38,939 nucleotides of DNA, from NCBI RefSeq assembly GCF_019795155.1, contig NZ_JAILYN010000043.1:1-38939 (forward strand). Direction: 5' to 3'. Below the pieces are notes generated by a model. The model was not told the DNA's origin and ran no database searches. It saw nothing but the letters and a program-made list of their open reading frames with translations. How positions within the stretch are numbered: position 1 is the stretch's first letter; the number at the start of each line of letters is the position of its first letter. A program made the translations under genes and the position numbers. The stretch is from Marinobacterium arenosum (GTDB lineage Bacteria; Pseudomonadota; Gammaproteobacteria; Pseudomonadales; Balneatricaceae). Shown here in pieces: positions 17,176-25,673 of the stretch.

Positions 17176-19065
17176 TCAGCGGTTGGGGTGGTAGCGATAC
17201 TTGATGAACTTCTGGGCGTTGCTGAGAATCTGGAACGCGTCCTTCAGGTTGCGGCGTTCGAAGTCGGTGAGGTTTTCCGGCTCGATATTGTTGTCGGGCT
17301 CGCGACCGGCCTGCAGGTCCAGCGCCTGATGACGAATCCTTACCATGGCGATGAACTCCAGCGCATCGCGTAGATCGGAATCGCGCCCCTTGGGCATGAT
17401 GCCGTGTTTGGCGATATCGTCGAGCCGCTCGAAGGAGTTCCGCGCCAGCGAGCCCACGGCCAGGGCGTGAACCCGGATGACGTCGGCCAGCGGGGCGGTG
17501 CCGCGCCGCTTGAGGTTGATCGAGTTCTTGTGGCGGCCGTCCTGCTCCATCACGAAATTCTTGAAGAAACCCAGTGGCGGTGTTCGGTTGAGGGCGTTGC
17601 GGGCCAGGCAGGCGAGAAAGCGGCGGTTGTTGCGGGCACGGCGCACCACGAAGCGGTTAAGCCGTTCTGCCCAGGCGGTCTTGCCCCAGACGCCGTCGAG
17701 ATCGAAGAAGATGGAGCTGTGCAGCAACGCCTCCGGATTGGGGGTTTCGATCCAGTCGGCGAAGCATTGTTGCCACTCGGAACGGGTCTTGCGCCAGGTG
17801 GGGTTGCTGGCCATGATGCCGCCTTTGCAATGGGTATAACCACAGGCATCGAGGCCGTCGCAGACAAACTTGGCCAGCCGTTCAAAGTAGTCGCCGTGAA
17901 GAGCGGGGTCGTAGCGGTCGTCGAGAATCAGCGCATTGTCCTGGTCGGTGATGATCAGTTGCTCATCCCGGGCCATGGAGCCCAGCGCCAGAAAGCAGTA
18001 AGGCACCGGTGGCGGTCCCAGCTGCTCCTCGGCGAGCTCCAGCAGGCGCTGCTTGAAGCTGCGGCCGATCACCGACATGGCGCTGCCGATCATATGGGAG
18101 TTGGCATCCTCGTTGACCATGCGCACGAAGCAGGCCTTGACCTCGTCGGTAAGCGCCTTGAGCTCCTCGACGTTCTGAGAACGGAAGATGCTGCGCACCA
18201 TATAGAGGCTGCTCTGGGACTCGTAGCGCACGATATCGGAGATGGCGATCACCCCCACCGGCTGCTTGCGATCGAGAATCGGCAGATGGTGCAGGTTAAA
18301 ACGCAGCATGGTCAGCATCGCCTCGAACACGTAGGCATCGGCGTCCAGGGTGATCAGTTCCGACGACATCACCTCGGCGACCGGCGTCTGTAGCGGCAGG
18401 CCGGTACTTACCACCCGGGTTCGCAGGTCGCGGTCGGTGATGATGCCGACCACCATGTTGGCGGGCTCGTCCGGATCCTGCTGCTTTTGCGCGACCTGGG
18501 GATCAATGATCAACAGCGAGGAGACGCCCTCCTCGGTCATCTTCTGTGCCGCCTGTTGAATGGTTTTGGTCATCTCCAGGGTGACCGGTTCGCGGGTCAC
18601 CAGGGCGGTGGCCTTGGCCAGCATCAACTCGTTGCTGTCCTCGCTACGGGAGACCGCATGGCGCAGGCGGGTACTGTCATCCAGCTCGACGAAATAGGCA
18701 AACTCGTCGAACTGCTCGTACAACTCGTTGAATATCGCCTCGGGAATAAAATAGATCAGCGAGTCTTCCAGAGCCTTGGCCGGCAAACGCACCCGGTTGT
18801 TCATCAACAAACCCATCTGCCCGAACAGGTCGCCCTCGTCGAGGCGATTGTAGAGTTCGCCGTTACGACGATAGATCTCCACCGCGCCGCTACGGATCAT
18901 GCAGAGATCGTGAATCTCGTCGCCGAAGGCGAAGATCTGCTTACCGGCACGGTAATAGCCGACCTCCACGTGGCAGGCCACCCGCTCCAGGGTCTTCTCG
19001 GGCAGGCCTTTGAAGGGGACGTATTGACCCAGAAACCCCAGGATCTCGATCTGTTCCGCTTGCAT
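17176..19065 (-). CDS. cNMP-binding / CBS / DUF294 nucleotidyltransferase-like protein
   Basis: 629-residue cytoplasmic protein with four regions. An N-terminal cyclic-nucleotide-binding fold (about 15-130; RAGKQIFAFGDEIHDLCMI, EGDLFGQMGLL) is followed by two CBS domains (about 150-285; GVSSLLIID, GIITDRDLR, HHLPILD, GVIAISDI). Next is a DUF294 nucleotidyltransferase-like domain with ALGSMARDEQLIITDQDNAL, which keeps the GS and DxD-type residues, and last a helical DUF294 C-terminal domain. The family resembles GlnD/GlnE-type nucleotidyltransferases and is often found near acetate utilisation genes, but its substrate is not established. Upstream of and nearly touching the exonuclease gene, so probably cotranscribed and the first gene of the pair. 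Length and domain order are normal. Confidence 0.88.
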   Translation of the reverse strand: MQAEQIEILGFLGQYVPFKGLPEKTLERVACHVEVGYYRAGKQIFAFGDEIHDLCMIRSGAVEIYRRNGELYNRLDEGDLFGQMGLLMNNRVRLPAKALEDSLIYFIPEAIFNELYEQFDEFAYFVELDDSTRLRHAVSRSEDSNELMLAKATALVTREPVTLEMTKTIQQAAQKMTEEGVSSLLIIDPQVAQKQQDPDEPANMVVGIITDRDLRTRVVSTGLPLQTPVAEVMSSELITLDADAYVFEAMLTMLRFNLHHLPILDRKQPVGVIAISDIVRYESQSSLYMVRSIFRSQNVEELKALTDEVKACFVRMVNEDANSHMIGSAMSVIGRSFKQRLLELAEEQLGPPPVPYCFLALGSMARDEQLIITDQDNALILDDRYDPALHGDYFERLAKFVCDGLDACGYTHCKGGIMASNPTWRKTRSEWQQCFADWIETPNPEALLHSSIFFDLDGVWGKTAWAERLNRFVVRRARNNRRFLACLARNALNRTPPLGFFKNFVMEQDGRHKNSINLKRRGTAPLADVIRVHALAVGSLARNSFERLDDIAKHGIMPKGRDSDLRDALEFIAMVRIRHQALDLQAGREPDNNIEPENLTDFERRNLKDAFQILSNAQKFIKYRYHPNR

Positions 19066-19433
19066 AACCGTTGTTGCTCTCCTCCGGGGAGTCGACAGGC
19101 AGTACTTTCGAGCAGCCTACCACGAATTTCGGCGGCGGCGAGGCCTGCCGGGTGGCCTGTCGTGACTGGACCGGTAACGCGTCGCAAATGCTGCTGGCAG
19201 AGGGGGCCAGATGATCTCTGTAGAGGGAAATCCGTCAAGGTGGTTGCTAGAAGGCGGAATGCTTCGGGAAGGGGTCTTTTGGCCTGCGTGGTCGGTTCGG
19301 ATCTCTATTGGTTTCGCTTGGCGTGCCAGGGTAAGCCAATAGAAATAAAAAAACCGGGCACGGGGCCCGGTCAAGGATTTGGGTGATTAAGCATGGATAT
19401 TGCCGCGGCTGTCATCCGACCGCAGCGTTGCCT
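19066..19433. other. 368-base spacer
   Basis: No gene seen. It contains the hupE terminator and, beside it, a long imperfect hairpin with outer arms CTATTGG (19305-19311) and CCAATAG (19336-19342). The promoter of the DUF294-exonuclease pair should lie in 19066-19250, but I find no confident match. Confidence 0.6.
19347..19371 (-). terminator. hupE terminator
   Basis: Minus-strand hairpin with 7-bp arms (complement of 19353-19359 and 19365-19371) followed by a T run (complement of 19347-19353), about 60 bases after the hupE stop. Confidence 0.85.
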
Positions 19434-20015
19434 TTACAGCGACGTAACAAGGTTCGCGCCGGTCAGTACCAGGGCGGCACCGCCGGTTCGGGCCAGTATC
19501 GGCATCCGGGTCTGCAGGCGGTTCATCACGCCGCCACCGACCAGATGCAGACTCAGGCTGGCGACGATAAAGCCGCCAGCAAAATACAGGGCGACAGCCG
19601 ACCCCAGCTCGCTGCCGTGCGCGAAGCCGTGTAGCAGCGCAAACAGCGCGATCAGCGACAGGCTGATGATCGCAGGCAGGCGGGCCGCCGTCAGGATCAG
19701 CAGGCCGAGTACCAGCACCGAGCTGGCGATACCACTCTCTAGCAGTGGCAGATGTATGCCCATCAACGCGGCAACAAAACCGACCGCCAGCATCAGCATG
19801 AAGGTCAGCGGAATTGTCAGCCGCTGGTGGCCTGATTGCAGGGCAGCCCAGCCGCCCACCGCCAGCATCGCCAATAGATGGTCCAGGCCGTTATAGGGGT
19901 GGCTGAGGCCAGCCCAGAGTCCTCCGGACAGATCTTGTGCCTGATGGGCCAGGGCGGGTGTCGAGGCCAGTAGCAAGCCGGTCGCCAGAAGCGGCTGGAT
20001 TCGGGTCTGTTTCAT
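19434..20015 (-). CDS. hupE: HupE/UreJ-family metal permease
   Basis: 193-residue inner-membrane protein. A signal peptide ends at STPALA (residues 18-23), the next residue is H24, and the family motif HPYNGLDH (39-46, HPxxGxDH) follows, with about six hydrophobic helices and a second HGFAHG motif. HupE/UreJ proteins carry nickel or cobalt. They usually lie beside hydrogenase or urease genes or under B12 control, none of which I see here. The start chosen is ATG at 20015, with an AGGA site eight bases upstream; the open frame extends upstream without support. Monocistronic with its own terminator. Substrate could be nickel or cobalt. Confidence 0.88.
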   Translation of the reverse strand: MKQTRIQPLLATGLLLASTPALAHQAQDLSGGLWAGLSHPYNGLDHLLAMLAVGGWAALQSGHQRLTIPLTFMLMLAVGFVAALMGIHLPLLESGIASSVLVLGLLILTAARLPAIISLSLIALFALLHGFAHGSELGSAVALYFAGGFIVASLSLHLVGGGVMNRLQTRMPILARTGGAALVLTGANLVTSL

Positions 20016-20766
20016 GATCGTTGTCCTGTTGTTCTTGTTGTTCGGAGCGGTCAAAGCTCGTATCCGTTAAAGCGATATAGCGCAAGAGCAAAGCAATAAG
20101 GGGGCCAACTCATTGCTGCGACCGGCATACGGTGGCTCGGCGTGAGCCGTACGGGGCAATGGGGCATATGAGTAGTGAGAACGACAGGGGTGTCGCTCGC
20201 GGTGCCTGATAACTCTGTTTTCAACAGATCGGCGGAATTGGAAGGGGCTTGACCAAGCAGGTGGGTAAAGGCTGGGGCGGTCGGCCCGGTTGTGGAAGAC
20301 CAGCCGCCCCAATTCTGAGTGCTGCAGGAAGGGGATTCTGCAGTATCAGAACGTTCGCACACTCGCTTGTCGGTGTGCTGGTTATCCCCTCACGGGGAAA
20401 GGAATGGGTTTAAGCCGTTGCTAAAAAGATCTCTCTGTAGCTAGCGTAGTTCAGTTTTCCCGGTTTGGGGGCGGCGGCATTGGAGACCGGGGCGATGCTT
20501 GTCACTAACTGTTTGATATGCGGAACCGGTGCAACGGAAAACCGGCCGGGACCGTGCTGGAAACGGGCGATCTGTGGAGGCTGGATCGGCCCCTGGCCGG
20601 CATAAAGTGGGTAACGACCGGCAAATTGTTTTTGAAGAATTGATTTTTGACTACAAATGCAAATAATTCGCAAATGCATTAGTATTGTTGCCGCCTGCTT
20701 TCGAGCTCGGAAAGGGCCGGGCGGCTCCGAACAGGCGATTTTAGCGATTTCTAGATCAGGATGGAT
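20016..20766. other. 751-base spacer with many hairpins
   Basis: No convincing gene; open frames on the minus strand (20051-20362, 20410-20679) lack ribosome binding sites and recognisable products. Between 20275 and 20397 several inverted repeats overlap: GGGGCGG/CCGCCCC (20275-20281 and 20305-20311), AGGGGAT/ATCCCCT (20330-20336 and 20384-20390) enclosing GCACAC/GTGTGC (20357-20362 and 20373-20378), and CCCC/GGGG (20386-20397), which would compete with the previous one. It does not match a cobalamin riboswitch. The right end holds the Fur-box candidate. Confidence 0.6.
20656..20674. promoter_or_regulatory. candidate Fur box upstream of the TonB operon
   Basis: Core TGCAAAT-A-ATTCGCA (20658-20672) is a 7-1-7 inverted repeat with one mismatch, the layout of Fur boxes (TGATAATnATTATCA and the TGCGAATnATTCGCA variants). 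The GCAAAT half is repeated in the same direction just downstream. A -35-like TTGACT (20647-20652) lies beside it, so bound repressor would cover the promoter. It sits 92 bases before the first gene of a TonB-ExbBD operon, the sort of target Fur controls. Confidence 0.6.
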
Positions 20767-21549
20767 ATGAATACAAAGGGGTTAATGCGCTGGGCGAGCC
20801 TACCGGGGGCAATGCTGGCGGCACTGCTGTTCAGTACGCCGTCGCTGGCGGCTGATCCGCTGCAGCAGGCCACCGCGGCAGTCGTAAAGGGCCACCAACA
20901 GGATAAGCGTTCACAGCAGAAGATCGATCAGCTGGATGACCAGGCGCGGGCTGCCTACGCCGAGTACCGGGCGGTCGAACGCCAGGCCGAGTTGGTCGAA
21001 GCCTATAACCGCCAGCTGCAGAAGCTGGTGTCGGCCCAGCAGGCGGAGATTGACGACCTGAGTCAACAGATTATCTCGCTGGAGCAGACCGAACAGGCAG
21101 TGCTGCCGATGCTGGCCCGGATGGTCGAGATGCTGGACCGTTTCGTCGCCGCCGATACCCCGTTTCTGCCTGATGAGCGTCGCCAGCGCATCGCGCGGCT
21201 GAACAATCTGTTGGCCCGCGCCGATATCAGCCTGGCGGAGAAGTATCGCCAGATCCTGGAGGCCTACCTGATCGAGGTGGATTACGGTCGTACCCTGGAA
21301 GCCTACCGTGGCGAACTGGTCGATAACGGTACTAACCGACAGGTTAACTTCCTGCGCCTCGGCCGCGCGGCGCTCTATTACCAGACACTGGACGGCCGTC
21401 AGAGCGCGCTCTGGCAACCGGCTGAGAAGCGCTGGCAGCCGCTGGCCGACAGCCATAACCCGACTCTGGATAAAGCGATCCGGATCGCCTGGCAACAGGC
21501 GGTGCCGGAGCTGCTCGACCTGCCGCTGCCGACCCCGGAGGTGAACTGA
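20767..21549 (+). CDS. DUF3450 family periplasmic protein of TonB2-type system
   Basis: 260 residues. A signal peptide ends near STPSLAA, and the rest is strongly helical coiled coil (about 30-130, rich in Q, E and A: QAELVEAYNRQLQKL, EIDDLSQQIISLEQ) followed by LLARADISLAEKYRQILEAYLIEVDYGRT, typical of DUF3450, and a small C-terminal domain. In Vibrio and other marine gammaproteobacteria, DUF3450 genes precede ttpC-exbB-exbD-tonB; a structural role linking the proton channel to TonB is likely but unproved. The start chosen is ATG 20767, five bases after AGGA; ATG 20761 is in frame but sits on that site. The stop overlaps the next start (TGATG). Confidence 0.85.
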   Translation: MNTKGLMRWASLPGAMLAALLFSTPSLAADPLQQATAAVVKGHQQDKRSQQKIDQLDDQARAAYAEYRAVERQAELVEAYNRQLQKLVSAQQAEIDDLSQQIISLEQTEQAVLPMLARMVEMLDRFVAADTPFLPDERRQRIARLNNLLARADISLAEKYRQILEAYLIEVDYGRTLEAYRGELVDNGTNRQVNFLRLGRAALYYQTLDGRQSALWQPAEKRWQPLADSHNPTLDKAIRIAWQQAVPELLDLPLPTPEVN

Positions 21550-22919
21550 TGGCCCGCAATACTCTGTTTTCCACCCTGGTCGGCGGCCTGTTGCTGGCGT
21601 GCCTGCTGGTGGTGCCGCAAGCCCACGCGGCGGACAGCCTGGATAACCTGCTGAACGAAGTGCGCCAGTTCCAACGTCAGGATGGCGCCGAGAACCGTAG
21701 CCGTGAACAAGCCTTCAGCAAGACTCTGGCCGAACAGCAACAGCTACTGAGCGACAGCCGCGCCCGGCTGGAACGGGCTCGCCAGCGGCAGGAACAGTTG
21801 AAAGCGCAGTTCGACGGCAACGAAGCCGAATTGCAAACGCTGGAGGAAAGATTGCGCCAGCGCTCCGGCCAGCTCGGTGAAGTGTTCGGGGTGGTCAAAC
21901 AGCACGCCCGCGAACTGCAGGGCCAGTTGCAGGATTCTTTGGTCAGCGCCCAGTACCCGCAACGCGACCAGACGCTGGCATTTGCCGACAGCAAGCGGAT
22001 TCCCACGCTGCAGGAGCTGGAAACCCTCTGGTACAGCCTGCAGCAGGAGATGACCGAGTCCGGCCGCATCCAGCGCTTCGAGACCGAGCTGATCGCCGCC
22101 GACGGCAGCCGTCAGCGGCGTGAGGTGGTGCGGGTGGGCAGCTTTACCGCCGTCGCCGTTGACGGCAGCTACCTGAACTATCTGCCCGGTGGCCAGCAAC
22201 TGGTCGAGCTGCCGCGCCAGCCGGCGGGCGGGGTGGTTGCCGAAGCGGCCGCTTATGCCAAGGGGCAGGGCGAGGTGTTGCTGATCGACCCGACCCGCGG
22301 TGCATTGCTGGCGCTGCTGGACAAGATGCCCAGCCTGTCGGAACGGCTGCAGCAGGGTGGTGCGGTCGGCTACATCATCCTGGCGTTGGGGCTGATCGGC
22401 CTGCTGGTGGCGGCCTGGCGGCTGCTGCAACTGGCGCGGATCGATACCGGCGTGCGTGCTCAATTGAAGCGGGCCGAGCCGAGCGAGCGCAACCCGCTGG
22501 GCCGGGTACTGCAGGCGGCCGACCGCACCGGGCTGCCGCTGGCGGAGCTGGAGCTGCGTATCGACGAGGCGATCGTGCGTGAACTGCCGGGGCTGGAGCG
22601 CGGCCAGACGCTGATTAAACTGTTGGCGGCGGTGGCGCCGCTGCTGGGCCTGCTCGGTACCGTGACCGGCATGATCGGCACCTTCCAGAGCATCACCCTG
22701 TTTGGCACCAGCGACCCGAAACTGATGGCCGGCGGCATCTCCCAGGCGCTGATCACCACGGTGTTCGGCCTGGTGGTGGCGATCCCGCTGTTGTTCAGCC
22801 ACAGCCTGCTGAGCAGCCGTAGCCGCCGGATCCTGCAGATCCTGCAGCAGAAGAGTCTCGGCCGGTTGGCCGAACACCGTGAACAACAGACCGGCACGGA
22901 GCAGCGTCATGCCGCTTGA
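21549..22919 (+). CDS. TtpC-like MotA/TolQ/ExbB proton channel family protein
   Basis: 456-residue inner-membrane protein. A signal peptide (to about residue 28, QAHAA) is followed by a long periplasmic coiled coil (about 30-130) and a beta-rich linker to about 265. The C-terminal ExbB/TolQ-type domain has three membrane segments (GYIILALGLIGLLVAAW; LIKLLAAVAPLLGLLGTVTGMIGTF; ISQALITTVFGLVVAIPLLF). This extended form is TtpC of the TonB2 systems, needed with ExbB, ExbD and TonB for energy-coupled uptake in Vibrio. It overlaps its upstream neighbour by one base and the following exbB by 11 bases. Confidence 0.88.
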   Translation: MARNTLFSTLVGGLLLACLLVVPQAHAADSLDNLLNEVRQFQRQDGAENRSREQAFSKTLAEQQQLLSDSRARLERARQRQEQLKAQFDGNEAELQTLEERLRQRSGQLGEVFGVVKQHARELQGQLQDSLVSAQYPQRDQTLAFADSKRIPTLQELETLWYSLQQEMTESGRIQRFETELIAADGSRQRREVVRVGSFTAVAVDGSYLNYLPGGQQLVELPRQPAGGVVAEAAAYAKGQGEVLLIDPTRGALLALLDKMPSLSERLQQGGAVGYIILALGLIGLLVAAWRLLQLARIDTGVRAQLKRAEPSERNPLGRVLQAADRTGLPLAELELRIDEAIVRELPGLERGQTLIKLLAAVAPLLGLLGTVTGMIGTFQSITLFGTSDPKLMAGGISQALITTVFGLVVAIPLLFSHSLLSSRSRRILQILQQKSLGRLAEHREQQTGTEQRHAA

Positions 22920-23424
22920 GTGGATCGACTTCAGGCTGGCGCTGGAGCAGTTTCTGCATGCCGGCGGCTGGGTGCTGTACCTGATCCTGGGGCTCTGCGT
23001 GCTGCTCTGGTCGCTGTTGCTGGAGCGGCTCTGGTTCAAGTTCCGGGTCTATCCGCAGTTGCGCGGCGCGCTGAGCCGGGCGCTGGCCCAGGCACGTCAG
23101 GGCTGGCAGCGGCAGAGTCTGCGCTGCGACCTGGAGCTGGCACTGAGCGAGCAACTGCCGCTGATCAAGACGCTGATCGCGCTCTGCCCGCTGGTCGGTC
23201 TGCTCGGCACCGTGACCGGCATGATTCAGGTATTCGATGCGCTGGCGTTGAACGGCACCGGCAATCCGCGACTGATGGCCGCCGGCGTGGCCCGCGCCAC
23301 GCTGCCGACGCTGGCCGGTATGGTGGTGGCGGTCAGCGGGCTGCTGATCTTTAACCGCCTGCAGCGCTGGAGTGATCTGGAGAAACAGCGCCTGCAGGCC
23401 GGCCTTCAGGAGGGAGCCGTATGA
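22909..23424 (+). CDS. exbB: ExbB proton channel subunit
   Basis: 171-residue member of the MotA/TolQ/ExbB family with three membrane segments: WVLYLILGLCVLLWSLLL, LIKTLIALCPLVGLLGTVTGM and the last around LPTLAGMVVAVSGLLIF. With ExbD it forms the proton-driven motor that powers TonB. It is shorter than E. coli ExbB (244), as is normal for ExbB2-type proteins. Start ATG 22909 lies inside the end of the preceding gene and the stop overlaps exbD by four bases (ATGA), so translation is coupled. Confidence 0.92.
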   Translation: MPLEWIDFRLALEQFLHAGGWVLYLILGLCVLLWSLLLERLWFKFRVYPQLRGALSRALAQARQGWQRQSLRCDLELALSEQLPLIKTLIALCPLVGLLGTVTGMIQVFDALALNGTGNPRLMAAGVARATLPTLAGMVVAVSGLLIFNRLQRWSDLEKQRLQAGLQEGAV

Positions 23425-23831
23425 GATCCGGAAAACTGTGGAACCGGGCCGAAGAGGATGCCGATATCAACATGACGCCGATGCTCGACATCGTGTTCAT
23501 CATGCTGATCTTCTTTATCGTCTCCACCTCCTTCGTGCGCGAGGCGGGTATCGACGTGACCCGGCCCAACGCCCAGACCAGCGAGTCCAAGGCCAAGAGC
23601 GCGGTGATGATCGCTATCAGCGCGGATAACGAGATCTGGCTCGACCGCCAGATGGTCGATATCCGCATGGTGCGACCGGCGCTGGAGCGGCTGAAATCCG
23701 AGCAGGCCGACCTCAGCGTGGTGGTACAGGCCGATGAACAGGCCACCACCGGTCAGTTGGTCAAAGTACTGGATCAGCTGCGGCTGGCCAATGTGCAGTA
23801 TGCGGTGGCCACCACGCCGGGGGTGCCCTGA
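23421..23831 (+). CDS. exbD: ExbD transport protein
   Basis: 136 residues: a short cytoplasmic tail with the family start INMTPMLDIVFIMLIFFIV, one membrane helix carrying the proton-path aspartate D23, and a periplasmic domain with QADEQATTGQLVKVLDQLRLANV. Partner of ExbB in the TonB motor. It overlaps exbB by four bases and tonB by one. Confidence 0.94.
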   Translation: MRSGKLWNRAEEDADINMTPMLDIVFIMLIFFIVSTSFVREAGIDVTRPNAQTSESKAKSAVMIAISADNEIWLDRQMVDIRMVRPALERLKSEQADLSVVVQADEQATTGQLVKVLDQLRLANVQYAVATTPGVP

Positions 23832-24472
23832 TGGTCCGTGCACTGCTGATGGCGCCGCTGGCGCTGCTGCTGTCGCTGTTGCTGTTCTGGGCGATGCAGC
23901 AGATGGCCGGACTGGGCAAGTCGCAGAACCGTGAGCGCAGTGCCCCGGTGCAGTTCGACTTCCTGCAGGTGCGTCAGGATAGCGAAGCCCGGTTGCTGGA
24001 ACGGCAGCGTCCGCCGCTGCCGGAACAGCGCCAGCCGGAGCCGGAACCGGCGATGCCGCAGTTCAGCCAGCCGCAAGTAGCCATCGACAGCCCGCAATTG
24101 CAGATCGATATGCCGCAGATCGAGCTCGGCCTGTCGCTGCAGCTGGATGCCAGCCTGGACGGCCTGCCGGCGCCGGTGATGCCGACCGCCGTCGATCGTA
24201 GCGCGATGCCGCTGGTGCGGGTGCCGCCGCGCTATCCGCGCCGGGCGATCAGCCGGGGGATCGAGGGCGAGGTCACGGTCGAGTTCACCGTCAACCCCGA
24301 TGGCAGCGTCAAGCCGGGCTCGATCAAGGTGGTCGCCTCCAACCCGCCGGGGGTGTTCGACAGCGCGGTCAAGCGGTCGATCCTGCGCTGGCGCTTCAAG
24401 GCGCGCACCCAGGGCGGCCAGCCGGTGGCCTTCCAGGCGCAGCAGACGCTGGAATTCAAACTGGAGAGATAA
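23831..24472 (+). CDS. tonB: TonB energy transducer
   Basis: 213 residues. One N-terminal membrane anchor (LLMAPLALLLSLLLFWAM), a proline- and glutamine-rich periplasmic linker (about 60-105; RPPLPEQRQPEPEPAMPQ), and the TonB C-terminal domain (about 125-213) with VPPRYPRRAISRGIEGEVTV, VNPDGSVK and FDSAVKRSILRWRFKA. It contacts TonB boxes of outer-membrane receptors and transmits energy from ExbB-ExbD. The short, shallow linker is typical of TonB2 types. No TonB-dependent receptor lies in this window. Confidence 0.94.
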   Translation: MVRALLMAPLALLLSLLLFWAMQQMAGLGKSQNRERSAPVQFDFLQVRQDSEARLLERQRPPLPEQRQPEPEPAMPQFSQPQVAIDSPQLQIDMPQIELGLSLQLDASLDGLPAPVMPTAVDRSAMPLVRVPPRYPRRAISRGIEGEVTVEFTVNPDGSVKPGSIKVVASNPPGVFDSAVKRSILRWRFKARTQGGQPVAFQAQQTLEFKLER

Positions 24473-24473
24473 G

Positions 24474-25673
24474 ATGACTCGCTGGCTGATGGTACTGCTC
24501 TGCTGTTGGGCGGGTTGGTTGCAGGCCGCCCAGGGGCCGAGCCTGAACGAGGCGGAATACAAGCAGCTGCAAGCGGTGCACGCGTTGATGGAACAGGCCG
24601 ACTGGCAGGCTGCGCGCCAGCAGCTGCAGGCGCTGGCAGGCAGCCTGCGCCGGCCCTACGCCAATGCCCTGCGACTGCAGTCACTGGGTCAGGTGGAGCT
24701 GCAGCTGGAAAATTATCCGCAGGCGTTGAAGGCACTGCGCGCCGCCTACCAGTTGCAGGCGCTGCCGGCTGAACAGCAGCTGAGGTTGCTGCACCTGCGT
24801 GCTCAACTGCAGTTGCAACAGCAGCACTGGCGCAACGGGATCGAGCTGCTGGAGCTGTGGCTCAAGCAGGCGGGCGAGCAGGCGCCGCAGACGATTCGCG
24901 CCGACGACTACCTCTGGCTGGCGCAAGCCTACAGCCAGCTGGAGCAGTGGCGCCACACGGTGCGTCATATTCGTAGCGCATTGCGGCGCACGCCGGATGC
25001 GCCGGAGAGCTGGCACCAGTTGGAGCTGGCCGGCCTGTTGCAACTGAAGGATTGGCCGGGGGCGCTGGTGGTGTTGCGCCGGCTGGTGCGGATGGTACCG
25101 GAAAAGGAAACCTACTGGAGCCAGATCGCCTCGCTGCAGTTGCAGCTCAAGCGTAACCGCGAGGCGCTGGCGACCCTGCGTATCGCCTATGAACAGGGCT
25201 ACCTGGCCGGAGGCGGCAACCAGCGGCTGCTGGCCCAGCTGATGTTGCAGCAGCAGATGCCGTTCCAGGCCGCCCAGGTATTGGAGAAGGCGCTGGCCGG
25301 CAAGCGGCTGAAAGACAGCGCGCGCAACCGCAAGCTGCTGGCCAATGCCTGGGGGCTGGCCCGCGAGCACCAGCAGGCGCTGGAGCAGCTACAGGTGCTG
25401 GCCCGTCAGACGCCGGACGCCGACTTGTTGACCCGGATCGCCCGGCTGCAGATCGACCGCCAGCAGTGGCGTGAGGCGGACCGCTCCCTGCAACAGGCAC
25501 TGCAACTGAAACCGAAGCAGCCGGAGCGGCTGCTGCTGTTGCAGGGGATCGCCCGGCTACGGATGGAACAGCTGGACGGGGCGCGTCACAGCTTCCATGA
25601 AGCACAACAGTTCGCCGATACTCGTTCGTTAGCCAACAGCTGGTTGCAGTACCTGGAGCAGATAGAGGGATGA
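24474..25673 (+). CDS. TPR-repeat protein of the TonB operon
   Basis: 399 residues. A signal peptide (MTRWLMVLLCCWAGWLQAA) is followed by a string of helical tetratricopeptide-like repeats, very rich in Q, L, A and R, throughout (for example LQSLGQVELQLENYPQALKAL and LARLQIDRQQWREADRSLQQ in part). It is probably a periplasmic scaffold. In Vibrio TonB2 clusters a TPR protein likewise follows tonB and is cotranscribed. It starts two bases after the tonB stop and overlaps the next gene by four bases. Confidence 0.85.
   Translation: MTRWLMVLLCCWAGWLQAAQGPSLNEAEYKQLQAVHALMEQADWQAARQQLQALAGSLRRPYANALRLQSLGQVELQLENYPQALKALRAAYQLQALPAEQQLRLLHLRAQLQLQQQHWRNGIELLELWLKQAGEQAPQTIRADDYLWLAQAYSQLEQWRHTVRHIRSALRRTPDAPESWHQLELAGLLQLKDWPGALVVLRRLVRMVPEKETYWSQIASLQLQLKRNREALATLRIAYEQGYLAGGGNQRLLAQLMLQQQMPFQAAQVLEKALAGKRLKDSARNRKLLANAWGLAREHQQALEQLQVLARQTPDADLLTRIARLQIDRQQWREADRSLQQALQLKPKQPERLLLLQGIARLRMEQLDGARHSFHEAQQFADTRSLANSWLQYLEQIEG

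Noticed and set aside
18487-19386. 299-codon open frame opposite the DUF294 gene
   Set aside because: Antisense to a clear multi-domain protein and runs into the hupE terminator.
20016-20400. Cobalamin riboswitch before hupE
   Set aside because: Neither the GCCACTG segment nor the GGGAAGG segment of the B12 box region is found on the minus strand.
20410-20679. 89-codon minus-strand open frame before the TonB operon
   Set aside because: No ribosome binding site; its start overlaps the Fur-box candidate; translation unlike a protein family I know.
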